This document shows positions 9,534 to 19,497 of a stretch of 23,722 nucleotides of DNA, in pieces. Numbering within the stretch: position 1 is the stretch's first letter; every line of letters begins with the position of its first letter. Below the pieces are notes generated by a model that saw nothing but the letters and a program-made list of their open reading frames with translations, made no database searches and was not told the origin of the DNA. The stretch is taken from assembly GCA_003427395.1 (NCBI GenBank), contig BFEA01000648.1, forward strand, positions 735,488-759,209. The letters run 5' to 3'. Made by a program: the position numbers and the translations under genes. The stretch is from Chara braunii (taxonomy: Eukaryota > Streptophyta > Charophyceae > Charales > Characeae).

Positions 9534-10069
9534 ATGAAACAGGCGAGAAGTCTTAACTTCACCTGATGGGCTAGGGAGAGCTCTCTCAAATGGAGTAAGG
9601 CTCCTGCTGCCTCTCCCCAGTCCATTCCTAGAACCATATTGAATGGGAGATTGTCCTGTACGAGGAGAGTCAGGGAATGGAGAACTCTCTCTACCTTCCC
9701 ATCTTTCTCTAGGCGGAAATATGCTTGGACTCCCTCGATTCGCATAGTGCGATTGTCTGCGAGGATACTAACTATGGGTTCTTCTAACTTTTGGACTTTC
9801 AAATTCAACTTTAGCTTTTGCAGCGCTTTACAACTAATGTAGCTTCGGGTGGCTCCACTGTTTATAAGGGCCCCTACTTTGCGTCTAAAAACCTCCACGT
9901 CTACTAGCACTAGCTGTCCTGTTCCATCCTTTCTCATCTTGGCCCAGGCTGGCATCCTCTCCCTCAACTCTTCTGCCACACCTGTGAGGAAATTGCCTAG
10001 AGAGACTCCAACGCAAGCAATCTTTGGACAACTACCTAGGCACTGGCCAGCAACCTCTACCATAGACAC
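9521..10069 (-). pseudogene. Retropepsin-like aspartic protease of the Ty3/Gypsy element
   Basis: Open frame of 182 codons in a different frame from the nucleocapsid. The active-site motif reads INSGATRSYIS (Asn at 9860-9862) where retropepsins have D-S/T-G. A single G-to-A change (GAC to AAC) explains it and should abolish cleavage. The downstream strand typical of these proteases, FNMVLGMDWG, is intact. After this the frame drifts out of homology and stops at 9521, and the pol reading resumes in another frame at 9533. Confidence 0.85.
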
Positions 10070-10143
10070 ATGTGGTTTGGGAGTTTTTGTTTGGTGCGCA
10101 CACTCTTCTTCACATGGTCTAGGGGTAAGGGCAGTTGCAACCC

Positions 10144-12339
10144 CTACCTACGGTTGCCTTTTGCTGCCTCTGCAGCGGCTCGCCAGACATCTCTATATTT
10201 GGGGCAGTTTTTAATACTGTGCCCCGGATCACCGTCGTAGATGCAATGATTCGCGTTTATTCTCCTCTGCCACACGGTCTGCTCTAAACCCAACGCTTCC
10301 CAGGGTCTGCCTTGCGGCAGGCCAGGGTGCCATTCACTCCTCCTGGGAGGGGATCGATAAGAACGCGGAAGGTTTTGCGGGGGACTTTGATCCCTACCTC
10401 CTCTTGACGATTTCCTCTGCCGCCAACCCCATGATCGCCCTGTCCTCGACCACCAGAAGCCCGACCCCTTGGCCCCGGCCTCTCCCTCTTCCTTGCGGCC
10501 TCCCTTCGACCGCGACAACAGCATAAGTCCTCCTCTGACTAGTGCTACTGTCTTCTTCCTCTAGGCCCCACCCGATTTGACTGAAGGGGACCTCTTCCAT
10601 ACCACCCTCATCTAACGTAAGGACCAAATGATCCTTGGCCCTGACTTGGCAAGAGATGGTATGACCTTTCCACTTTTGCCCCTTGTCCAAAATATTAAAT
10701 AAATCCTAAGTCTCCAATTAAGTGGGGCTTATCAGAGAATCCTCTTCCTATCCAACGTATATATAGCTTGGCTAGCCTACCTCTTTCTCTAGTGTCGATC
10801 GAGGCGCGCTAGTGGAATTTCCCAGTTTCGAAATCAGATATTATATTATGAAAGCTTTAGACACAAGATATACTTCGTGAGGTGGTCACATGGACGTAGA
10901 TGATACATTCAGGACCACTCTCTTTCCCTGTCCCTTGGGATGTATGCCAGAAAGTGGATGCTGGCATGGACTGGGCTTCAAAAGTCACCACCTCCCTACT
11001 CAATGTATCGTATGTCATGGTGGTCTGTTTACTCATCCCGAAGAAGTGCCCGTGCAAAGCATCGGGCATGGCACGACAATAATTGAACTAACTGGGTCTC
11101 AGTGACCCTATGCCCAGGGACGGCAACCAATTCGTCCATAACTCCCTTGAGTGCCCTAACACTCTTCCGTTGACGGCAGTGGATGGTTTGCAGTTTGTTA
11201 GAGGCCCTAAGCCCCCGAGTGGCATCTGCGAATCTTTCGCGAAGCAACTTAAAAAATTCGCTCATGGGGGTGATGATGGAATATGCTACCATATCATTTT
11301 CGCATTTAGCGACGCGGGCAAGGGACCTAGCGAAGCTAGATGCTTCATCTTTGACGGCATGGAAGGCAATGAGGACTTGCTCCTCAGGCAAAATCTTTTG
11401 GAGGTGAACGTAAGACCAATTGTCGAAGTTCTCCCCTTTCTTCCCACTGTAGGAGTCGGGGAACTTCACTTTCACTAACTCTCTACGGGGACGGGCTTCC
11501 TCCTCCTTTGGAGCAGCAAGCTTCACGCCTTCTATGGCGCCTGTGCAGAATCGCTCCGTATTTTCTATCCTCGCCTTCATCTATGTGCCCTCATCCATCA
11601 TCATCTCTTGTGCAAACTCTCAAAAGCCCGGGCATATGGACTGTAAGGCTATATCCTGGCCCCTCACGAACTGATATTATTCTTGTTGGGCCTTCGCCGA
11701 AAGTCCTATGTTCCTAGCCATGATTTCCATTTTTCCTTGAAGATTTGTCTGGCTTTCCATCTGCCTTCTCTGCTCATTTACTACCCTCAACTCCTTCTCC
11801 ATCTTATCCGCCGCTTCCAGCCGTTGCCTTCTCTCTCTTGTGAGGCGCAATTTCCACTCCAACCTTTTCTCTTCTTCCATTGTCGCGCGGCATAGGGGAT
11901 CTTCCTCCGCCTGCAACTCCCTCATCACTGCCTCTTGTTCTGTCCTGGGGACATACAACATCGCTTCGTCTTCTTCTCCCAGGGACAGCTTGGCGACCCA
12001 CTCCGACACCTTTTTTTCCATCCACTGCTCTTCTTTCTTCGTGCCGCTCGATTCCCCTCTTTCCCTTTTTACGTTTCTTTCCAAGGGGACTTCTTCCTCT
12101 ACTTCTTCTTCCTCCACTGCCTTGAACTTCTCTTCCTCTTCTTTCTTTAATCTCTCCATTTCCTCCTCCACCTTCTTCTTCTTCGTCGCCTGCTCCTCCA
12201 GTAAGGCCAACTTCTTGGCCTGCTTTATCAACTCTTTCTTCGCCTCCTTTTCTTTTCTCTCTTTTAACAGGGCGGTGGCTTGCTCTTCCTGAGCCTTAGT
12301 ACACTAGGCGGTGCTCGTACCGCTACGCAGGTCCACCAT
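10144..12339 (-). pseudogene. gag: gag of the Ty3/Gypsy element
   Basis: The most likely start is ATG at 12337-12339, giving MVDLRSGTSTA, then a TAG (12304-12306) and read-on in the same frame. The N-terminal third is a highly charged Lys/Glu coiled coil (12231 to about 11680). Three more stops follow before the capsid-like retrotransposon gag domain at about 11029-11580 (KFPDSYSGKKGENFDNW, then LIAFHAVKDEASSFARSL and FFKLLRERF). A frame change near 11060 leads to 10857-11069 (MTYDTLSREVVTFEAQSMP). Next comes roughly 240 bp that does not look like gag, then 10394-10690 and the Gly/Arg-rich nucleocapsid. The zinc knuckle at 10204-10245 reads C-x3-GDPGH-x4-C; the second Cys of CCHC is Asp. Gag would assemble the particle and package RNA; this copy cannot. 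Confidence 0.85.
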
Positions 12340-13054
12340 GGTGAAAGGTGCACAACCAAGTGACAGTTCCAATCCTCACCACTTAGACTTCCACCGACTG
12401 TCTGACTAACTAACTGACTGACTCTCTAAGGACGACAAAGTCTTCCCCTTTGTTCCAGCCAGGTTACCACAGCCGATGGAAGCTTTTGCAACCACTGTCC
12501 TTTACAATCCTCGACCCAGGATGCCCTGCACCTGCGGTCAACCCACCTGCTTTCACTTCGGTCCAGAACCTGTCAACTAGGGTCTCTAGCCTAGACCTAT
12601 GGCTACGACTGTCACTACAGGACTTCGTTGCTGATCAGGAGGCCTTTCAAGGAGATCCCCCAGAACTCCTAAAAAATCCTTTAACGTCGCAGACAGGACG
12701 ACGCGATCAGAAAGTCCTCTCAAGACTTAGACAGCCGGTTGTGCAGCCCACAACTCGGATTTTGGGCAAAACCATGCCACACTGAGCAGCTCGTCGGTCT
12801 GTACCGGTCCTTAGGAGAGTTAGGCCTCTGGGACGTGTCAGTCGCCAGACATGGACAACAGCCCTCCTCAGCCCGTGTGGGTTTGGTCAACACAGCTCTA
12901 TGACCACATACATGGAGTTCCTATTACCTGGACAAAAGAGACTCAATGCACAAAGAAGAGATAGACAGACTTAGCAAGTACCACGGCGTGAGTGCCCATC
13001 CATAGGGCAAGGGGATAGGCTGAAGGCTTGGTGAAATTATACCAACTCCAGCTT

Positions 13055-13185
13055 GGTCAAACTTCAGTCAACAGCCTTGGTCAACGCCGGTCAACATTAC
13101 GGTCAATGATGGTAGCCACCTTGGTCAACGCTGGTCAACGTCTTGGTCAACGCCTCAGGCAACGCTGGTCAACGCCTCGGTCAAC
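13055..13185 (-). promoter_or_regulatory. Cluster of TTGACC (W-box-like) words in the retrotransposon leader
   Basis: GGTCAA occurs nine times in 131 bp (13055-13184), usually within the longer word TTGGTCAACGC, plus one AGTCAA. Read on the coding minus strand each is TTGACC or TTGACT, the core bound by WRKY transcription factors. Isolated copies also occur near 12535 and 12886. The spacing is irregular, mostly 10-15 bp, so it may have arisen by tandem duplication. Whether any WRKY protein binds here is inference. Confidence 0.5.
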
Positions 13186-13488
13186 TTCAGTAAGCTCGGC
13201 TATGGCTGCCGACCCCTTCTCCTTCACCAACCTTCACCTTCCTCCTCCTCTCTTCACCTTCACCCTTGGCTATGGCTTCTCTCTCCTCCTTCGTCTTTTC
13301 ACCTTCACCTCCAGCTACGGCTTCTTTTTCCTCCTTCGTTTGTTCTTCCTCCTTCACTTTCTTTCTTCTTTCGAACTTTATCTTCTCGCCCACTTCTAGT
13401 CTCCTCCTTCGTCTTCCTCTCTGTGTCCAAGCTCGACGGCTATGGCCGCCACCTTCTTCCTTCAGCCACAAGAACCAATCTTTTATCG

Positions 13489-13491
<3 letters not shown>

Positions 13492-13558
<67 letters not shown>

Positions 13559-13559
13559 N

Positions 13560-13643
<84 letters not shown>
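13492..13643. repeat. Long (CT)n microsatellite in the leader
   Basis: About 75 CT dinucleotides with a single ambiguous base at 13559. On the transcribed minus strand this is a (GA)n tract in the 5' leader between the primer site and gag. Open frames across it encode only SL or RE dipeptides. Confidence 0.95.
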
Positions 13644-13646
<3 letters not shown>

Positions 13647-13751
13647 TCGTCGTCATTGTCTGTGCAGGTACGCAGCGTCTTCCTGCAGCGGCGCAGCTAT
13701 GGCGGCTCCTTCCTCTTGACGGCGACGATGGCGGTGGAACAGCGGGAACCA

Positions 13752-13763
13752 GCTCTGATACCA
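13752..13763 (-). other. Primer binding site for initiator methionine tRNA
   Basis: The minus strand reads TGGTATCAGAGC, exactly the complement of the 3' end of plant-type initiator Met tRNA. It is separated from the LTR end by one base, the standard position for priming minus-strand DNA synthesis. This fixes the element's orientation and its 5' LTR. Confidence 0.93.
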
Positions 13764-13764
13764 A

Positions 13765-14682
13765 TGCAATCAGACTCGTCGTCTTTCTACTCAGCATGCA
13801 TGAAAACAGATGGCAATCAAACTGGCGACGAGCGCCCACACAAAGGTCAGAGATATCGTGGCCAAGAACACAGTTCTGGTTCAACTTGTTTCAAATGGCT
13901 ATGGCGCCTGTGCGCCCTCACATCCCTCTTCCGACACTGTATCCTCAGCAACTGTTCACACGCACGCTACTCTGGATCTCCCTGGATGTCCCACACACGC
14001 ACACAACTCACTGCACACTCATACACAAACACGCTGTAGCCTATCTCTAACGTAGCGCAGCTATGGCTGCTGGCTAATTCTACCACTATGGCCGCTTCGT
14101 CTCCCTCACAGCCCACTTCTCCTTCGGGCACTAGCAGACCTCCTTGCACAAGTCGCCCAGTTAGCGCTTCTGCACGGCTCACAGTCTGAATGAATGAATA
14201 ACTGGACGCTGCCTCTTGATTTATACTTCGGTTGGTCGCTGGTCTGCTCCTTTCCTTTGGGCCTAGGATGCACACAGTCCCACATGGTACTTGCTGACTG
14301 GACAAGGTGCGACTGGAACTGGGTACCCCTGACTGGACCTGGTAAGTCTGCCCGCTTGCCTACGGACTGCTTCTGAGACTCTCGAAGGGGCAGTCCTAGA
14401 AGACTCTAGACCTTCCTACTTGCCCTTTCGGTACTGTAGCAGCTACGACTAAGGTTGACCTTTCAGACCTACAGCAGCTACGACCGGACATAAGCTACGA
14501 CTTCTACCCTACAGGTAAGCAGCTCGAACCTACTCAACCCTCGTATGTGCAAAAGCCTTAGACAGACAACTTTAGGGGCAGGTCACGGGTTCATACCTAG
14601 ATGGGGCAAACTGTACTGTACACGGGTTCGGGGCAGGTCTAGGAATCGAGCCCTGGGATCTGCATCTGCTACCACGGTTTCA
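13765..14682 (-). repeat. 5' LTR of the Ty3/Gypsy element
   Basis: 918 bp. It holds the promoter for the minus-strand transcript. It is preceded on the interior side by the tRNA primer site and followed outside by the duplicated GTAG. About 97 percent identical to the 3' LTR by hand comparison. Confidence 0.93.
14219..14225 (-). promoter_or_regulatory. Candidate TATA box of the 5' LTR
   Basis: The minus strand reads TATAAATC here, and the same word is conserved at the equivalent place in the other LTR (5981-5987) even though a flanking base differs. It lies about half-way along the LTR, a reasonable U3/R boundary position. A start site some 30 bp downstream would fall near 14190. No experiment supports it. 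Confidence 0.45.
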
Positions 14683-14686
14683 GTAG

Positions 14687-14737
14687 TGCAATGATAACTC
14701 ATTTTTGTGACCCCCACGTAGTTTCCCCATTAAAGAA
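14687..14737. mobile_element. Right part of the same MITE, with its 9-bp target-site duplication
   Basis: This segment continues the right inverted-repeat arm exactly where the retrotransposon interrupted it. Read in reverse it matches 5363-5404 (GGGG.AACT, GTCACAAAAA, ATTGCA). The duplicated ATTAAAGAA occupies 14729-14737. Joining 5515 to 14687 rebuilds a continuous inverted-repeat element. Confidence 0.82.
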
Positions 14738-15064
14738 ACGCCTTGAAAACTTTAGCTGGTTTGGAGCTGGCATCGGACCCTAAAGCTACATAAGCTCAGC
14801 GATAGAGGTGAAGAGGTTGAAGCCTCCATGCTTTTCCTCTATCCGAGAAAAATCGAGCAGTGGCAGAGCGACCTGAACCAGTCCAAATCCATCTGGTGCC
14901 AGTAACGGCCCAGGTAATGTAAAATCACACCAAAAAGCCAGTAACATAGTCTGCAGAACTACACCCTGCCCTTATGTCCCACCAGAATTCAACTTTTATA
15001 ATCCTACATCATACATACATAAGGCAAAAGTCAGATGTGTGAAAAGGCAAGACTTGCTGAACTC
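14738..15064. other. Host sequence between the MITE and the LINE
   Basis: No gene, RNA or repeat recognised. A CAG/GTAATGT word near 14911-14920 could be a splice donor, but there is no supporting exon. Confidence 0.5.
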
Positions 15065-17068
15065 AAAAGCAGTAGTGACCCGGCTAAAACGAATTTCATC
15101 GCCAAGGTAGCATGGAAATATGTCACACAGACGAAAACCCAGGGAGGTCTCGGGGTGCTCGACCCAGAGCTCCAAATAAAAGCGTTGCAGACTAAATGGA
15201 TCTTAAAAATCCTAACAAACAGCAACCTGCCATGGATCGAGCTGGAGCTGCGCAGAATCAACCAGATCCCTAAGATCCAAACCCCCCATAATATGCGAGG
15301 CCTATTCAGGATGATGTCCAAATCCTGGACCATGGATACCACTAAAAGGAACCTAGAAGCAGATGAGCCAGAGGAAAGGCAATCCGGGCATTTTTGGAGA
15401 AACCTCTTGATAACATGGAGAGAAATATTCCCGGCAAAGGTAAGAGAGCCTAAGTCCAAAGAAGAAGTGCTCCGCCAACCCATCTTCTGCAACCAATGGA
15501 TCCTAGGACCGCAAGGCAAACCATGGACACTGACAGCAGCAGATGGCAAGTGGATNCCATGGGTAGAGAAGGGAATTTGGCAAATCAAACACCTCTGGTC
15601 GAGCTCAGAAGGAAGATGGAAAACNGTNGGAGAACTCAGACAAACGTTGAAGGGATGCCACAATCTACAGAGTAACCTCAATAACCTACTCATCTCCATC
15701 CCAGACAATTGGCTAACCCTCCTCAAAACCCCCTCAAAATGGTCTCCGGGAGACTGGCTCACAAACACAAAGGACGTCACACCGAGGACGGCCTACCTAC
15801 TACGCACAAGGGAGGGACCCGGGAACAACTGGCTTATNTGCGACATGTNTGAAATCNAATGTCCTGGAAGCACAACAAGTCTGNTTAGTAAAAACATGGC
15901 AGGAGANATAGCCCTCCCAATGAGCCTAGCTAGGAAAGTAAGAGTCGTTGAAAANGATAAACNCACAATCTATAGCCCCACAACAGACCTACAGGATCTA
16001 GAATTCGATCCAGCGGAATGGGCATGNAAANGGAGATTAGGAAGCCTCTCAATAGAGAAGAGAACAAACATCTTAGACTACACCACTAAACTAGGGTACA
16101 GACTNAGAATGAGAGCCCAACCAATAACACAAATCATTAGNCAAAGATGGGAAACACATCTTAATATACCACTGAGTGAAACACANGTCAGATCATGGAA
16201 TAAACTCTTGGCCATCACCTCTACCAGGATAAGGAGTTTCCAATGGCAACTGGCCCACCTAGCCCTACCAGTCAACCAATGGCTAAACAAGAGGCGCAGC
16301 ACGCAGACGAGATCCACCATACAANANTTATGCGTCATATGCCAAGAAGGGACAGTAGAGAATGTCACTCATTGCCTCTTAACCTGCCCCAAAGCAAGAC
16401 AACTTTGGGCTAAAGCAGCCGAGCTATGGCAGTCAATTACCGGCAAGCCCTTACCAAGCGATCCAGTTACCCTGCTCCTAGGACTTCACACCCCCTCCAC
16501 GTGGCAAAGCTTCGAATACTCGCTGTACCAAGTATTGAGGCTAGCCGCATTATGGGCTATCTGGAAACGCAGATGCCAGGAAACGATAGACAATTCACAG
16601 ATGCTGAGCCAGGAAGCTTGGGAAGGGTCATTGCAACTAATTGAAACAGAATACAGAGGACGTTGGAAAAGAACCCTCCAAAAAATCAGACAAAATATAG
16701 AAGATAAGGACAAAATCATACAAATTTTCATCATAAAACAGCTAGGAAACGGGAAAATAGCAACAATAGAAAAGGAACGCATCAGGTTCGGGCAATGGAG
16801 AGGCAGCGGCCCATCTCACCCACACGGCACGGAAGCGCCAAGATCCAGATCCCATCTCACAGACATAACCACGAACGTGGTTTACCACACCCACTTCTCG
16901 GACACCTCCCTCACTGCCCACAAACACGGGGGAACCTGCCCCTCCCCAGCCATTTCAGAACTGAGGGCAAGGAGCACCAGACAGCCTAAAACAGTAATCC
17001 CCAGAAGCCACACACTCCATGAAGCCAAACACAAACTAACACAGCATACGGAAACAACCCAAGCCTAA
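15035..17068 (+). pseudogene. C-terminal part of LINE ORF2 with zf-RVT domain
   Basis: A single open frame of 677 codons (with ambiguous codons) covers the region downstream of the RT in LINE ORF2. The ATG at 15035 and the first 14 codons lie in host sequence before the insertion point and are not part of the element. Typical segments are AKVAWKYVTQTKTQGGLGVLDP and LQIKALQTKWILKIL, the thumb-to-C-terminal region of plant-type LINE RTs. The zf-RVT zinc finger reads C-x2-C-x9-H-x4-C (16331-16387, CVICQEG to HCLLTC), followed by PKARQLW. The remaining ~230 codons are Lys/Arg/Thr-rich. The frame is uninterrupted over 2 kb, in contrast to the gypsy element. No RT or endonuclease is present, so it is inactive. 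Confidence 0.85.
15065..15078. repeat. Left target-site duplication of the LINE
   Basis: AAAAGCAGTAGTGA, repeated exactly at 18129-18142. The first four A bases cannot be told apart from the poly-A tail at the right copy; ten non-A-run bases match unambiguously. Confidence 0.85.
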
Positions 17069-18132
17069 CGACACCCACAATACTAATACTCCCACCACCA
17101 GATCTACCTCAGCCAACACCGTCACCAAACTGATCCAGTGCCGCNCACCCTCTTCAGCAACACCAACCTCATTACCACCTCCACTCCCACATATTGTCTC
17201 ACGACCCCCCCCCTCTCCACCCGAACCCCAACAAACATATATCAGGTCATACAGCCCCCCATTCCCCCCCCCGCCGCACCATAACCTGACTCAAACACCC
17301 ATCCTGTCCAACCCACTTCCTACCCCAAACGGAGAAAAGGCCAAAGAATTCACGCAGACCCCACAACAACAATGGACACAGCCATTTATAACCTCTAGGG
17401 AAAGTCACGCCAGCCGAGCGTAGCTGGGCTAGGGTATAGGGTTTTACACCCAAGGGTCAGACTCTAGTTAAAATTGCAACTAAGGTTTACAGAGTAGAGT
17501 ATAGGGAGCCCGATACGACCTCAGTTAAGGGGATCTNATAGAATCATCCCAGACCCAACAAATAGAAAGGAAAGGACCAAGGACGCTCTCAAAGGTATCC
17601 AGAATAAGGTGTTGGCTCGAGGGTTTAGGGTCTGAGAGAAGGCAGAAGGCAGAAACAGCAGTACAAATAGGATTTAGAATACCTGACAACCCAAAAGACG
17701 TGAGAAAGGGAGTTCAGAGGACAAAACACCATAGAGCTCTAGAAATTGGCAAGTTCATACGAGTTCCTTAGACAGAGNGGTATAGAAAAGTCGCTAAGCA
17801 AACCCTTAGATCACAGCCCCCGACATCGGACCTAGCNGTCAGTTTTATCTGTTCAGAACCCAGCGGAGAGAAGCCAGGAGCTAGGTGACTCAGAGGATCA
17901 GAAGGTAGTAGATATAGGCTAACTTAGGCAGGGGTGAGGGGTGGTACATCCTTCCCTACGGAAGTAATCAATGCCGTCCACTCGGGCCTCTCAGCCATAA
18001 TGGGGAGGAGCGTGCGCGTGTTTTCATTTGTATTCTCATCTGACTTGCCGGGGGAATAGGAACCGGACTGTTGCTCCCCAGAATGGCAGGAGCCAGAACC
18101 GAGAGGTTCTGCTTTGGAAAAAAAAAAAAAAA
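15079..18132 (+). mobile_element. 5'-truncated LINE (non-LTR retrotransposon) with A15 tail and 14-bp target-site duplication
   Basis: The right end is an A15 run (18118-18132) followed at once by GCAGTAGTGA (18133-18142). The same AAAAGCAGTAGTGA stands at 15065-15078, just before homology to LINE ORF2 begins. This 14-bp duplication starting in an A-run is the mark of target-primed reverse transcription after nicking at a T-rich site. About 3.05 kb is present; endonuclease and RT domains are missing because the copy was truncated at the 5' end. It contains 21 single ambiguous bases. Confidence 0.85.
17069..18117 (+). other. 3' untranslated region of the LINE
   Basis: About 1.05 kb between the ORF2 stop and the poly-A tail. 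The first part (to about 17280) is C-rich with runs of C. No gene is seen. Single TTTAGGG words occur but not in tandem. Four ambiguous bases (17145, 17537, 17778, 17837) fall here. Confidence 0.65.
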
Positions 18133-18142
18133 GCAGTAGTGA

Positions 18143-19497
18143 AAAGAGATACAAGCGGAATGGAATGAAGAGGGTAGAATAAGAAAAACAATTACACAGG
18201 TTGGAACTTGGAACCAATGTCTTGCCCCCTCTTTTCTTACCCATCTGATCTTCTCATCTCTTCATCATCTTCAAGCAACCTATTAATTACAACGACAAAT
18301 AACTGAATCAAAAGGAACCATGTCCGAATATGCCCTCCAACTGTGAGCACTCTAAGTGCACTCCTTTCAGCCTGAGTCTCCCTTCTCTCCTCCCGGTTGC
18401 ATATCTAACTATGGCTGTTCACCCATGTCCATCATGGATGTTCAAAGGACAATGCAACTACTACCATGCCTCTCACATCTCATTCATCCACAGCCACTCT
18501 CTCAGATGAAGTCCCAAAAAAACGGCCGGGATCCGCACAGGAGCCTCCTAGATGCAGTGCCAACCAAGGACGTAGGGATGGTCTACCATAGCTAAAGGTT
18601 ACTCTCCCATGTTAGCTCCTTCCCTCCTTCCGATCCTCAAGCTCTACTCTCTTATGCTTTCTCCATAGCTGCGCTTGAGGTCCTTCACCCTCTACCTCCA
18701 TAGCCTAGGCCCAGACCCTACGACTAGTACTCCTCGACAGCCATGGAGGCCTTCTCCTTCACCCGCCAGCTCCACCGCTCAGCCAGAGCTCCTCCTAACT
18801 TCACCCTCTGGGCAGAGCAGCGGCATGACTGCTGGGTAATGTGTTCCTTACTCATCTCTGCCGAAAGAAATATACTCTGTTACTCGGACTCCGGCCTCCC
18901 TCGGCCGGGTACTACTGCCTCTTCCAGTCTGCTACACCTACAAGAAGTTCGTCACTTTGGGCAGGAACATTGCAGTCTGCAGTTCGCGTAATGGGCCTGT
19001 ATCAGACGAAAGAGCTACTCGGATACAGGCCTAGATGCTCATGACCTCTTTTCTTTTGGAGGCTACCAGACCTACCTTTGCCGACCAAACTTCACTTGGG
19101 CTTGCCCAAGTTGCTGGGAAATCCCTACCAGGTACTTGCCAAAGTCAACATCTGCCCTTGTCCATTGAGGCCTTCTACTAAATCCGCCCGGTGTCGAATT
19201 TCAGTCATATCCGAGAAATACAAAATCGTTTTGAAACCCCTATGCTGATCTCCCTTTCCCAGGACGCAGAAGACACAGCACGAGCACACAGCATATGGCA
19301 TAGCAATCATGACACTGGGACTTAGACACATGCAAGCAAATAGCAATCTCACCAGACACGAAAATCTCAGCAAATCAAACCAGCAAGCAGCTATACTTGG
19401 AAAACTGCATAAATCTCGGACTGATTCTGTGCGGGTCATTGCACAATTGACGACGTAAACTACTACAAAACACAGCAGCAAATCCACTACGAGCAAC
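18143..19497. other. Unassigned sequence, no gene supported
   Basis: Host sequence after the LINE. Open frames at 18356-18595 and 18743-18991 show no domain and no convincing coding signature. The minus-strand frame 19125-19514 could be leader plus start of gag of an LTR element if the primer-site-like word at 19498 is real, but no gag homology is clear. Confidence 0.45.

Larger units (their letters stand above)
12340..13751 (-). other. 5' untranslated leader of the Ty3/Gypsy element
   Basis: About 1.4 kb between the primer site and the gag ATG. It contains the (CT)n tract, the TTGACC cluster and a purine-rich stretch on the minus strand (about 13190-13470) whose open frame encodes only KEE/RRR low complexity. 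I see no gene. A GACT-rich patch lies at about 12395-12425. Confidence 0.65.
5516..14682 (-). mobile_element. Ty3/Gypsy LTR retrotransposon (chromovirus-like), full length but decayed, 9.17 kb
   Basis: Two direct LTRs begin TGCAATCAGACTC and end GTTTCA on the plus strand, so TG...CA holds on both strands. They bound a 7.3-kb interior. The element reads on the minus strand: 5' LTR 13765-14682, PBS 13752-13763, leader, gag, protease, RT, RNase H, integrase, chromodomain-like tail, polypurine tract, 3' LTR 5516-6456. The 4-bp target-site duplication GTAG sits at 5512-5515 and 14683-14686. Protease-RT-RNase H-integrase order is the Ty3/Gypsy order. LTRs differ at about 29 sites (about 3 percent, hand count) plus two short indels, so insertion is neither very recent nor ancient. 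The coding region needs at least eight frame changes and has many stops in all three stop codons, so this copy is not autonomous. The LTRs still look able to drive transcription. Confidence 0.93.

Noticed and set aside
13266-14050. Long plus-strand open frames across the (CT)n tract
   Set aside because: They encode only Ser-Leu dipeptides from a microsatellite plus LTR sequence, and oppose the true minus-strand element.
15035-15076. ATG at 15035 as the start of a LINE protein
   Set aside because: It lies to the left of the LINE insertion point marked by the target-site duplication, so these codons are host sequence in frame by chance.
17430-17640. Telomere-like TTTAGGG words
   Set aside because: Only isolated single copies, no tandem array.
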